Shown here one piece after another: positions 42,610 to 49,791 of a stretch of 64,000 nucleotides of DNA. The stretch covers positions 155,643 to 219,642 of the forward strand of contig CAXRDE010000022.1 of NCBI GenBank assembly GCA_964229355.1, written 5' to 3'. Below the pieces are notes generated by a model. It was not told the DNA's origin. It searched no databases and saw nothing but the letters and a program-made list of their open reading frames with translations. A program made the position numbers and the translations under genes. The first letter of the stretch is position 1; each line of letters begins with the position of its first letter. The DNA comes from CAXRDE01 sp964229355 (GTDB lineage Bacteria > Cyanobacteriota > Sericytochromatia > UBA7694).

Positions 42610-43773
42610 TTAGGGGGACACCTCAGACAGGGAGTTCCAAAAGTTGTCGTCTTGTAGCGGGTCTTTCACCGTCGCCTCCTGGGCAGGGGCACTGCTGTAC
42701 AGCATATCCATGGGCAAAGGCAGACGGTAAAAAACGGTCTCTTTTAAAGCCATGCTGCGCAATTCGTTAAAGAGCCCTTTGTCGTGGTAACCCGAGAAAC
42801 GCTGTAAAAACAGCTCCAGCGCCCGTGCACCGTTGTTCTTGACTTGAATACCCTGCCCTGTGATTTCCACATGGTTGAACAGCTCCTGGTGAGGATTGCT
42901 GGCATCAAAGAGGAGTTCACATTCCGCTGCATCCAGACGCTTTTGGACCATTTCATAGAGTTTGCTGAGAATAATATTATAGGTGCGCACTTCTTTGGTG
43001 GTGGTTAATTCTTCTTTTTGAATGTCTAAGCCCATGGGTAAATCATACAAACGCTTCAAAAAGGCATGCATAATATCACCCTGAAGAATACTGCCGTGCT
43101 GGGGCACAATCGCAAGCGGTGGAACATCCATGCGGTAAATGGCGTCAATGACGCGCCGCACAGCCTGGCGTGTGGGCATATAAATTTCGTGGAAGGTGCG
43201 AATCCCATCCCAGTGATCCTCGGTAGCGTACAGACTCATATTGCCCGCAGGGTTTAAGCCGCCAAAGAGATCGCCGGTAAACAACAAGCGGGTCTGGCGA
43301 TCGTACACTGCAAACGCCCCTACAAAGTGGCAGTAGGGCGTGGGTAAGATCTCGAGTACATGTTGCTGATCTGTGGTCAAATGCATGCGTTTTTCGGGAA
43401 AGCTATACACGTTTTTATAGGTGTTTTCGGGGATCTCAAAAAAGCGGGTTAAGCGCCAGGTGTCTTCGCTACACAAACAAATCGAACGGGGATTCATGCG
43501 CGAGATAAAGGTGGAGTTCATTCCCACATCGGGATCCTGGTGGTTAATGGAGTACATATTGATGTGGCTAACATCGTCGATGACATGGGCCACTTTGGCT
43601 GAAATGTCCGGAAAAAACTCCGAAGGGCCTGGATCGATCAAATAGTTGATTTGTTTACCATTGCCCTGAAAACGACGCAGGTAGGTATTGGTTTGTAACA
43701 GTGAGTGGGGATCGCGCTGAGAGACCCAAAAGGTGTTCTCGGCCACTTCAATGGTTCGGGTGAGGTCATGCAT
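42610..43773 (-). CDS. Oxygen-binding di-iron metallo-beta-lactamase-fold protein
   Basis: The 387-aa protein has the MBL fold of flavo-diiron proteins but no flavodoxin domain. Metal ligands fit NHQDPD (HxDxD variant of HxExD), the His of PTPYCHFVGAF, the Asp of FTGDLFGG and the His of VPQHGSI. This matches the ODP group, which binds or reduces oxygen or nitric oxide, or senses it. A 135-residue C-terminal part after about residue 250 is unassigned. A palindromic FNR/CRP-type box and a TATAAT lie upstream, consistent with oxygen-responsive expression. Confidence 0.82.
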   Translation of the reverse strand: MHDLTRTIEVAENTFWVSQRDPHSLLQTNTYLRRFQGNGKQINYLIDPGPSEFFPDISAKVAHVIDDVSHINMYSINHQDPDVGMNSTFISRMNPRSICLCSEDTWRLTRFFEIPENTYKNVYSFPEKRMHLTTDQQHVLEILPTPYCHFVGAFAVYDRQTRLLFTGDLFGGLNPAGNMSLYATEDHWDGIRTFHEIYMPTRQAVRRVIDAIYRMDVPPLAIVPQHGSILQGDIMHAFLKRLYDLPMGLDIQKEELTTTKEVRTYNIILSKLYEMVQKRLDAAECELLFDASNPHQELFNHVEITGQGIQVKNNGARALELFLQRFSGYHDKGLFNELRSMALKETVFYRLPLPMDMLYSSAPAQEATVKDPLQDDNFWNSLSEVSP

Positions 43774-43777
43774 AAAA

Positions 43778-43841
43778 TTAAAAGTCCCTGTTTTCTTAAT
43801 ACTATATCCTTTGATATTAAAAAGATTATAGGGACTTTTAA
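43778..43841. repeat. Perfect 12-bp inverted repeat at the di-iron protein promoter
   Basis: The arms TTAAAAGTCCCT (43778-43789) and AGGGACTTTTAA (43830-43841) are perfect inverted copies with 40 bp between. One arm abuts the -10 element and the other lies just before the start codon at 43773. They could be two operator sites of one regulator, or a long hairpin at the 5' end of the mRNA. Confidence 0.6.
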
Positions 43842-43891
43842 ACCCATGTGTTATGTTTGAGCGCAGAGCAAGACTTGATCTATATCAAGTC
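43825..43891 (-). promoter_or_regulatory. FNR/CRP-type site and promoter of the di-iron protein gene
   Basis: TTGAT-CTAT-ATCAA at 43875-43888 matches the FNR consensus exactly and sits in a 20-bp perfect palindrome (43872-43891). A perfect minus-strand TATAAT is at 43830-43825 with a poor -35. The box centre is about 62-64 bp before the predicted start, the class I activator position. The palindrome is also 18 nt past the nuoB stop and could form a weak hairpin there. Confidence 0.72.
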
Positions 43892-43908
43892 TCGTGAGGA
43901 CGTCCTTT

Positions 43909-44451
43909 TTAGGCGTCAATATACATGGGTTGACGCTTCTGTTTGGCCACAATAGCATCGCCAATGGGATGCTCCGTAACGTTTTGCGGTTCTCTGAGGC
44001 GGTTTTGAATCATCATCAGGGCTTCGAGCACCGCTTCGGGGCGGGGAGGGCACCCGGCCACGTACACATCTACAGGCACGATTTGGTCGATGCCCTGGAC
44101 GGTGCAGTAGTTATTGTAAAAACCGCCGGAACACGCACACGCACCCATGGAAATCACCCATTTGGGATCGGGCATTTGGTCATAAATACGCTTTAGGATG
44201 GGGGCTTGTTTGTAGTTAATGGTGCCCGCGACAATTAAGAGATCTGCCTGACGGGGGGAGAAGCGTACGACTTCAGCGCCAAAACGGGAAACATCAAATA
44301 CGGAAGAAACAGTACTCATATATTCAATGGCACAACAGGCGGTACCAAAGGGTAGTGGCCACAATGAGTTTTTGCGACCCCAATCTAAAACTTCTTCTAA
44401 ACGGGTGGTTAAAAAGCTTTCACCCGGCATTCCTTTGTCGTTTAATCCCAT
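43909..44451 (-). CDS. nuoB: NADH-quinone oxidoreductase subunit B
   Basis: NuoB (180 aa) carries iron-sulfur cluster N2, the last cluster before quinone. The four Cys are seen in FGTACCAIEYM, SMGACACSGGFYNN and YVAGCPPRPEAVL. It overlaps nuoA by 10 nt. In most bacteria nuoC or ndhJ follows; here the operon stops and a different gene lies downstream, so the rest of complex I must be elsewhere. Confidence 0.96.
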   Translation of the reverse strand: MGLNDKGMPGESFLTTRLEEVLDWGRKNSLWPLPFGTACCAIEYMSTVSSVFDVSRFGAEVVRFSPRQADLLIVAGTINYKQAPILKRIYDQMPDPKWVISMGACACSGGFYNNYCTVQGIDQIVPVDVYVAGCPPRPEAVLEALMMIQNRLREPQNVTEHPIGDAIVAKQKRQPMYIDA

Positions 44452-44807
44452 TTTAAAGCCCCTTTCTTCCAGACATAGACATAACCTGCCAATAAAATAA
44501 ACAAAAAGACGAACATTTCAATTAAACCCTGCACCCCCAGCAGTTTAAAGTTCACCGCCCAGGGGTACATAAAAACGGCCTCCACATCAAAAATAATGAA
44601 TAGGATTGCGGTTAAGTAAAACTTGACGGAAATGCGGTCTTCGGCGGTACCCACCGTTTGCATGATCCCAGATTCATAAGGGGTATATTTGCCTGCGCTA
44701 TCGGCAGGAGTGTATCCTCCCAGAAAGCGAGAGACAAACATTAAGATCAAGGGAATGAGGAAGGCCAGTCCCAAAAGGGTGATCATTGCAAGGGCGTTTT
44801 CTGACAT
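44442..44807 (-). CDS. nuoA: NADH-quinone oxidoreductase subunit A
   Basis: NuoA (121 aa) is a three-helix membrane subunit at the junction with the quinone site. The family segment YTPYESGIMQTVGTAEDRIS in the first loop and ILFIIFDVEAVFMYPWAV in helix 2 are clear. First gene of the two-gene nuoAB operon; a perfect minus-strand TATAAT lies at 44845-44840, 33 nt before the ATG. Confidence 0.96.
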   Translation of the reverse strand: MSENALAMITLLGLAFLIPLILMFVSRFLGGYTPADSAGKYTPYESGIMQTVGTAEDRISVKFYLTAILFIIFDVEAVFMYPWAVNFKLLGVQGLIEMFVFLFILLAGYVYVWKKGALKWD

Positions 44808-44839
44808 AACAGGTTAACTTTCTTTTTTGCTCAGTCTTC

Positions 44840-44845
44840 ATTATA
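44840..44845 (-). promoter_or_regulatory. -10 element of the nuoAB promoter
   Basis: A perfect TATAAT on the minus strand. No consensus -35 is seen 16-18 bp upstream, so activation by another factor is possible. The 125-bp divergent region to clpP contains both promoters. Confidence 0.55.
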
Positions 44846-44894
44846 CGTTAGGACGCGTGTCATACGGGAGTATATCTTTTTTCAGGTGATTCTA

Positions 44895-44903
44895 TGCTAG
44901 ACT
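44895..44903 (+). promoter_or_regulatory. Extended -10 promoter of clpP
   Basis: TGC followed by TAGACT lies at 44895-44903. The predicted start near 44910 gives a short leader of about 22 nt with GGAG 10 nt before the ATG at 44933. Confidence 0.5.
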
Positions 44904-44932
44904 GTGATTAAAAAACACGGAGTTTGTCAGCT

Positions 44933-45559
44933 ATGAATTATTCGAGTCCCGACGTGCGTTTTGAAGAAGATGATGAAGATACTTTAGAAACCCTTTTAAA
45001 AGGGCTTTCTGACAATAAATTATTTGATCGCAAGTTCTTAGAACAGCGCAAAGTGTTCCTTTGGGGCCCTGTCATGGATGAGTCGGCCCGTGCGGTGGTG
45101 AATCGCTTGCTCTATCTAGAAGCCGAAAATCCTGGTAAAGAAATCACCTTTTATATCAACAGCCCCGGTGGTGTCGTTACTTCTGGCATGGTGATTTATG
45201 ACACCATGAAAATGATCTCTTCACCCGTGTCCACAGTCTGTATGGGGCTGGCCGCTTCCATGGGCTCGATTTTGTTGTCTGCCGGCGAAAAAGGCAAGCG
45301 CTATATTTTCCCCAGCGGTCGCGTGATGATTCACCAACCCAGCGTGGGTGGCTTGATTCGCGGTGTGGCTGCAGATATTGCGATTCATGCCCGTGAAATT
45401 GTCAAAACCAAAGAAATGGGTGCCCGCATTCTGGCCGAAAATTGTGGACAAACCTTTGAAAAGGTCATGAAAGATTTTGACCGTGACTACTGGATGGACG
45501 CAGAAGAGTCCTTAGAGTATGGCATTGTGGATCATCTAATTGAAAAACTAGACCACTAA
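44933..45559 (+). CDS. clpP: ATP-dependent Clp protease proteolytic subunit
   Basis: ClpP (208 aa) forms the proteolytic chamber used with Clp ATPases. The catalytic Ser is in AASMGSILLSAG and the His in RVMIHQPSVGG; the third-residue Asp region follows. The substrate-groove strand INSPGGVVTSGMVIYD is intact. The ATG at 44933 is preferred over a TTG three codons earlier that lies too close to the GGAG site. An acidic N-terminal extension precedes the usual axial-loop start. A strong terminator follows. Confidence 0.94.
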   Translation: MNYSSPDVRFEEDDEDTLETLLKGLSDNKLFDRKFLEQRKVFLWGPVMDESARAVVNRLLYLEAENPGKEITFYINSPGGVVTSGMVIYDTMKMISSPVSTVCMGLAASMGSILLSAGEKGKRYIFPSGRVMIHQPSVGGLIRGVAADIAIHAREIVKTKEMGARILAENCGQTFEKVMKDFDRDYWMDAEESLEYGIVDHLIEKLDH

Positions 45560-45579
45560 ACCTTTTTTAAAAGCCTTTC

Positions 45580-45625
45580 AAACATCCTGCGAAACACTTT
45601 TGTTTCGCAGGATGTTTCTGTTTTT
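45580..45625 (+). terminator. Intrinsic terminator of clpP
   Basis: A perfect 16-bp stem (45580-45595 with 45602-45617) closes a 6-nt loop and is followed by CTGTTTTT. It lies 20 nt after the clpP stop. Confidence 0.93.
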
Positions 45626-45640
45626 AGACCCCACAAGTCA

Positions 45641-45659
45641 CGCAAAACACGGTTTTGCG
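45641..45659. repeat. Small hairpin CGCAAAAC-ACG-GTTTTGCG
   Basis: An 8-bp perfect stem with a 3-nt loop lies 16 nt after the clpP terminator. The core CGCAAAACACG also occurs in the rpsL leader (minus strand, about 10361-10371), and the clpP terminator stem is a related GCGAAACAC sequence. It may be a second terminator stem or part of a dispersed hairpin family. Confidence 0.4.
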
Positions 45660-45737
45660 AGATTTTGATAACGATGTAAAAGCTTTTGTTTGCGCTGTTT
45701 TTGAGGCGATTGCTGGCTTTCTTTATGGTTTCTTTAT

Positions 45738-45766
45738 TTGTCAAACCTATCAATCTACCTCATACT
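45738..45766 (+). promoter_or_regulatory. Promoter of the Asn/Ser-rich lipoprotein gene
   Basis: TTGTCA (45738-45743), 17 bp, CATACT (45761-45766). The predicted start near 45773 gives a 66-nt leader ending in AAGGAG before the ATG at 45839. The rest of the 279-bp clpP-lipoprotein gap holds only the terminator and the small hairpin. Confidence 0.6.
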
Positions 45767-45838
45767 TTGAGCATGGATAGATTAAACATAGTGCTATAGG
45801 CAAAATAGGGCTATCTAAAAACACAAGGAGAATGAATC

Positions 45839-47251
45839 ATGAAAATCACGAAAGCAACGGGTATCGCGCTGGCCGCTTGTATGAGTTTGACGATGATGGC
45901 GGGCTGTACCGCCAGCGGTTCCGGTTCGATTACCCCCAACGACGCCTCTGCCCCCGCCACAGGTAATAACGATAGAGACGATAACGAAGTCAGCGGCAGC
46001 GTGGATGCCGACTTTGAAGTCTCTGGTTTGAATGCACAGGCGCAAACCGCTCTTGTTAGCTACCACTCTATTGACGGAGCTTTCTCAGACTCTACGCGTC
46101 TCAACGCCAACGGCAGCTTTTCTACCCAACAGCTCGGTGGTGTTGTGAACGGTATTACCGGAAACAATAGCGATGACGATTCTGACTCCTCATCTACCAC
46201 GACCGGTATAAACCTCGGTGTGGGTGCAAACGTAGACGCGGCTACAGATACTGACGCAGGGTCCACCAGCACCGCCATCAATACGGACATTAACGCAGGG
46301 GTGAATACGGGCGTGGGTACTGGTTCAGGTGCTGGCTCAAGTGATACTTCGCTCAATACGGGTCTAGACACCAGTTTGAACGCGAATCTCGACAGTTCCT
46401 TAAACGCGTTCCGCGACGCCAACAGTCGTTTTCGTAGCGACCTGGAATCCAGTGGCAGCATTCGTTTTACCTCGGATAACGACAGCATTATTGATGCCAC
46501 CCGTCTGAGCTCTAACGTGAATGGAAGCATCGATAGCCAGGCCGATAACGATCTGCTGAACTTTAATGACAGTGGCATTTTAAGCAGTGACGGCACCATC
46601 AACCTGGATGCTCAGGCCAGCAACATGACGCAGGTGCAAGCTGATCAGATGAACCGTCTGCGCAATCGTGGCTTTGATACCACTGCGGGCCAAATCCGTA
46701 CGGCCACCAATGCAGACGGTAGTGTAACCACGTTCTTTGGTACCCGCTCCACCCGTGGCAATACCAGCCGCAACATTCTGGGTGCTTCGCGCGTTCAGGG
46801 CAATACCAGTCTGGGCACAGACCTGATGTTGCGCGAAGCGGGTGACGGTTTTAACACCAATGCCAGTCGTGTAAGCGCCGTGCGAGCGAACGGCAATACC
46901 CGCTTTATGACCCGTGCCACCACCAATTTTAATAATGGCGATCGCATCGAAATTCTGGAAGAACGCGTCCTTGATGCGAACGGTAACGGCACCGGTAACG
47001 GCACGCTCACGCTAACCGACCGGGGCGGTCGCACCCAGACCTTTGACCTTCGCACCATGGTCATGGCCGACGGGAGTCTCGTGTCGTCGCTCGACAACCG
47101 CGACGACAATGCTTCTGACCTGATGTTAAGAGAAGATGCCAGCGGAAACGCGAACATTTCCTTCATGACCAGCAACCGTGAAGAACAGTTCCGCTCCAAT
47201 CTGGATTTTAACGCCATGTTAGATGCAATGAGCGCGTTCGACTTCAGCTAA
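45839..47251 (+). CDS. Asn/Ser/Thr-rich surface lipoprotein
   Basis: The 470-aa protein has a lipobox MMAGC (Cys near residue 23). A long low-complexity region (about 25-215) rich in Asn, Ser, Thr, Asp and Gly follows, including repeated LNT/LNA/INT/VNT units. The second half has more ordered repeats (about 280-470), such as RGNTSRN, QGNTSLGTDLMLRE, ANGNTRFMTRAT and NASDLMLRED. Composition suggests an extended surface or adhesin-like polymer on a lipid anchor. I do not recognise the family. It has its own promoter and terminator. Confidence 0.75.
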   Translation: MKITKATGIALAACMSLTMMAGCTASGSGSITPNDASAPATGNNDRDDNEVSGSVDADFEVSGLNAQAQTALVSYHSIDGAFSDSTRLNANGSFSTQQLGGVVNGITGNNSDDDSDSSSTTTGINLGVGANVDAATDTDAGSTSTAINTDINAGVNTGVGTGSGAGSSDTSLNTGLDTSLNANLDSSLNAFRDANSRFRSDLESSGSIRFTSDNDSIIDATRLSSNVNGSIDSQADNDLLNFNDSGILSSDGTINLDAQASNMTQVQADQMNRLRNRGFDTTAGQIRTATNADGSVTTFFGTRSTRGNTSRNILGASRVQGNTSLGTDLMLREAGDGFNTNASRVSAVRANGNTRFMTRATTNFNNGDRIEILEERVLDANGNGTGNGTLTLTDRGGRTQTFDLRTMVMADGSLVSSLDNRDDNASDLMLREDASGNANISFMTSNREEQFRSNLDFNAMLDAMSAFDFS

Positions 47252-47282
47252 AGGTTAAATTTAACGCTAAGCATTCGCCATC

Positions 47283-47328
47283 AAAAAGCTCCTCTGATAT
47301 GTCTACCTGACATCATCGGGGAGCTTTT
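47283..47328 (+). terminator. Terminator of the Asn/Ser-rich lipoprotein gene
   Basis: AAAAGCTCC at 47284-47292 pairs with GGAGCTTTT at 47320-47328 around an imperfectly paired inner stem and a short loop. The final T run is short (four), so efficiency may be moderate. Confidence 0.75.
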
Positions 47329-47350
47329 GTCATGCATGGGTTGGACCATT

Positions 47351-47359
47351 TGGTATACT
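47351..47359 (+). promoter_or_regulatory. Extended -10 promoter of the 64-aa protein gene
   Basis: TGG followed by TATACT at 47351-47359, 28 nt before the ATG at 47387, with TAGGAG as ribosome-binding site. It may also drive the following protease gene, whose start is 30 nt after this small gene. Confidence 0.6.
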
Positions 47360-47386
47360 CTTAGCAAATCCTTTTAGGAGATAAAT

Positions 47387-47581
47387 ATGGACAATACCTA
47401 TGTCTGCCCCGTGTGTGAGCGGGAAGTGGATGACGCCATTATTCCTTTTCATAAAAGCGTTGAGAAGCAAATTCTAAACGTGATCAAAGAAAATAACCCC
47501 CGCTGGATTGAAGCTGACGGCAGTTGCCCCAAGGCGGTAGAGTATTATCAATCCTTGATTGAACACCGTATTATTAAATAA
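47387..47581 (+). CDS. Small Cys-containing protein
   Basis: This 64-aa protein has a CPVC pair at residues 7-10 and a single Cys in DGSCPKAV near residue 48, so it could hold a metal ion with the help of nearby His residues (PFHKS, EHRI). The rest is helical and amphipathic. The ribosome-binding site and spacing are good and the gene is next to the protease fusion. I do not recognise it; a small adaptor or zinc-knuckle protein is possible. Confidence 0.65.
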   Translation: MDNTYVCPVCEREVDDAIIPFHKSVEKQILNVIKENNPRWIEADGSCPKAVEYYQSLIEHRIIK

Positions 47582-47610
47582 CGCAACAAACCCAATTAAA
47601 GAGTTCTTTT

Positions 47611-49536
47611 ATGTCTAACGAAGTCCCTTCCCTGCAACACCTGCTCCGCTCTTATATCTCAGCTTATATTGGCACCCTTAAGTCCCGCCAATACAAGCCG
47701 TTAAATCAGCAATGGAAAGCCCACAAACAGCAATTGTTGCAAGCACTTCAGATGCCGGAACACCAGCTTACATTGCGAGACATGGTGCTGTTGATGCTGT
47801 ATTATGGCACCCAAATTCAGGCACAAGAGCTGTGCTCGATGTCTGTAGACGACGTGGTAGAAACAGAGGAGCAAAAAATTCAGCTCAAGGTTTCTCGGCC
47901 TGGCCATCAACGCTATGTGTTGATTGACGAAGAGACCCGTGAGGTCTTTCGGGTGTACTTGGCCCAGGTAGATTTTGCGCAAGGCCGTTTGTTTCGCCAC
48001 CCTGATGGCCGTGATTTATCCCCTCAGGATATTTTTGATATTTCTTTGCAGTATCCCAATGAGGCCATGGTGGCTTCTCTGAGTGGTTTCTTTCCGATTT
48101 ACAAGCAGCAAGACTATGAAATTATTCCCACGCCCTTGCGCTTAAACGCCGCCTCTCACTATAGCGGCAAAGGGGTTACCATTGCGTTTCTGGACTCGGG
48201 CTTTTATCCCCACCCGGATCTGACGCAACCCGAGAACCGGGTGCTGGCCTATGTCAATATTCCCAACCCTGAAGACGATGATTTTGCAGAGCCTACAGAC
48301 AACAGCTGGCACGGCATGCAAACCTCGTTATCTGCAACGGGCAATGGCTATTTATCCAATGGCCTATATAAAGGCATTGCCTACAATAGCAAAATTGTTT
48401 TGCTGAAAGCCTCTGATCGCGAAGGGCGCATTAAAACCGAGTATATGATCAAGGGCCTGAAATGGGTGCTGGAACACCATGAAGAATACAATATTCGCAT
48501 TCTTAATATTTCCCTGGGTGAAGGCCGTGAAGAGTCGTATTTAGACAACGCCCTCAACCAGATGGCAGAGGCGTTAGTCCAGGCAGGTATTACCGTGGTG
48601 GCTGCTGCAGGCAATGATGGTCATTCTGATGATGAAAATTGCATTACGCCACCGGCCTCTTCCCCTTCGGTGATTACCGTGGGCGGCTTTGACGATAAAA
48701 ACAAGCTGAGCCGGCATTACTATGATATGTACCACTCCAGCTATGGACCCACCATTGATGGTCTGATGAAGCCAGAACTGATTGCGCCGGGCATTTGGGT
48801 GGCCGCTCCGATTTTACCTCAAACAGACTTCTACCGGCAGGCAGAGTTGATGTCTCAGGCCCTTGATATGAATGATGAGTCGCTCCGGGAGCATGTGCAC
48901 ACAAATCACGAAGACATGCCCCTGGAGCCTGAGGTTTTAAACCTTGAGCCCGCAGCTTTACGGGAGCGTATTCGCCAATGGATCAAGACCAATAAGGTGG
49001 TGGGCGGCCATTATCAGCACGTGGACGGAACCTCTTTTTCAGCGCCCATTGTCTGCTCGATTATTGCCCAGATGCTGGAGGCCAATCCGGGCTTAAGTCC
49101 TCGCCGCATTAAAGACCTGTTGTGTATGACCACCGATAAAATTTTCAATATTCCCATTGAAAAGCAGGGGCATGGTTTGATTCACCCCCGCAAGTGCGTT
49201 AAAGAGGCCGAGAACGATCGCTATCGCCGGCGGATGAACCGTATGTCTTCGCCCTATGTTCAGCGGCGCAAAGTCACCTTCTATTATAAAGACAAAGAGG
49301 CCCACAGCGTGGCCCTGGCCGGAGACTTTACCAATTGGTCGGGTACTGAGTTGCCGATGGAGCGTATTCCCAATACCTCCACCTGGACCCTTGAAAAAGA
49401 ATTTCCCTTTAAAGGACTCTATACCTATAAATTTGTGGTGAACGGTGAGCGCTGGATTCATGACCCCGAATGTGAAAACAAAGAACCCGACGGCCATGGG
49501 GGGTACAATTCCCGCTTAAATATTTATTTGGATTAA
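47611..49536 (+). CDS. Recombinase-like / subtilisin / CBM48 fusion protease
   Basis: The 641-aa protein has three parts and no signal peptide. Residues about 54-145 follow the first half of a tyrosine-recombinase catalytic domain (LRDMVLLMLYYGTQIQAQEL, VDDV, RYVLIDEETREVF). The catalytic Arg of TGLRxSEL is Gln70 and the second half with His-Arg-Tyr is missing. Residues about 185-525 are an S8 protease with Asp195 (IAFLDSG), His234 (SWHGM), Asn335 (AAAGNDG) and Ser475 (DGTSFSAP), plus a roughly 70-residue insert before the Ser. Residues about 552-641 are a CBM48/AMPK glycogen-binding domain (VALAGDFTNWSG, YTYKFVVNGERWIHDP). A cytoplasmic protease that may bind glycogen; target unknown. Confidence 0.85.
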   Translation: MSNEVPSLQHLLRSYISAYIGTLKSRQYKPLNQQWKAHKQQLLQALQMPEHQLTLRDMVLLMLYYGTQIQAQELCSMSVDDVVETEEQKIQLKVSRPGHQRYVLIDEETREVFRVYLAQVDFAQGRLFRHPDGRDLSPQDIFDISLQYPNEAMVASLSGFFPIYKQQDYEIIPTPLRLNAASHYSGKGVTIAFLDSGFYPHPDLTQPENRVLAYVNIPNPEDDDFAEPTDNSWHGMQTSLSATGNGYLSNGLYKGIAYNSKIVLLKASDREGRIKTEYMIKGLKWVLEHHEEYNIRILNISLGEGREESYLDNALNQMAEALVQAGITVVAAAGNDGHSDDENCITPPASSPSVITVGGFDDKNKLSRHYYDMYHSSYGPTIDGLMKPELIAPGIWVAAPILPQTDFYRQAELMSQALDMNDESLREHVHTNHEDMPLEPEVLNLEPAALRERIRQWIKTNKVVGGHYQHVDGTSFSAPIVCSIIAQMLEANPGLSPRRIKDLLCMTTDKIFNIPIEKQGHGLIHPRKCVKEAENDRYRRRMNRMSSPYVQRRKVTFYYKDKEAHSVALAGDFTNWSGTELPMERIPNTSTWTLEKEFPFKGLYTYKFVVNGERWIHDPECENKEPDGHGGYNSRLNIYLD

Positions 49537-49579
49537 GTGGGTTTTTTCGCTACAATCAAAGTTATGGAGGATGATTATT

Positions 49580-49771
49580 ATGTTAGATAAATTATTTCGC
49601 AAAGCAGCCAAAGCCCAGAGTCCCGGCGCAAAAAAAGCAGAAGGTGTGCCTGAAGGGACCACAGACGCCCAGGCCAAAGAAGATGCCATGGATGAAACAG
49701 GGACCTTTATGTTGGATGTGAGTCAATTGCAAGACAGCGAAGAACTCGAAGATTTACTCAAAGATCTCTAA
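49580..49771 (+). CDS. Small bipolar peptide (63 aa)
   Basis: The peptide starts with a basic amphipathic stretch (MLDKLFRKAAKAQ), continues with an Ala/Gly/Pro-rich linker, and ends very acidic (QLQDSEELEDLLKDL). The ATG at 49580 has GGAGG 9 nt upstream, better than the ATG at 49571. It lies 43 nt after the protease fusion and 20 nt before the ABC ATPase. No family recognised. It could be an adaptor, a protease substrate or an export cargo; none is shown by the sequence. Confidence 0.6.
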   Translation: MLDKLFRKAAKAQSPGAKKAEGVPEGTTDAQAKEDAMDETGTFMLDVSQLQDSEELEDLLKDL

Positions 49772-49778
49772 ATCGTTC

Positions 49779-49784
49779 TATACT
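49779..49784 (+). promoter_or_regulatory. -10 element placing transcription start at the ABC ATPase ATG
   Basis: TATACT at 49779-49784 ends 7 nt before the ATG at 49792, and no ribosome-binding site lies between. If it is used, the mRNA would start at the A of the ATG, i.e. be leaderless. Translation by read-through from upstream is the alternative. Confidence 0.45.
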
Positions 49785-49791
49785 GCTGTTG

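Noticed and set aside
43872..43891. Reading the FNR-type palindrome as a nuoB terminator
   Set aside because: The stem is AT-rich and no U tract follows on the minus strand; the exact FNR consensus and class I spacing fit better. It remains the main alternative.
45556..45753. Small minus-strand frame after clpP
   Set aside because: It is made of the clpP terminator and promoter DNA of the next gene, with no ribosome-binding site.
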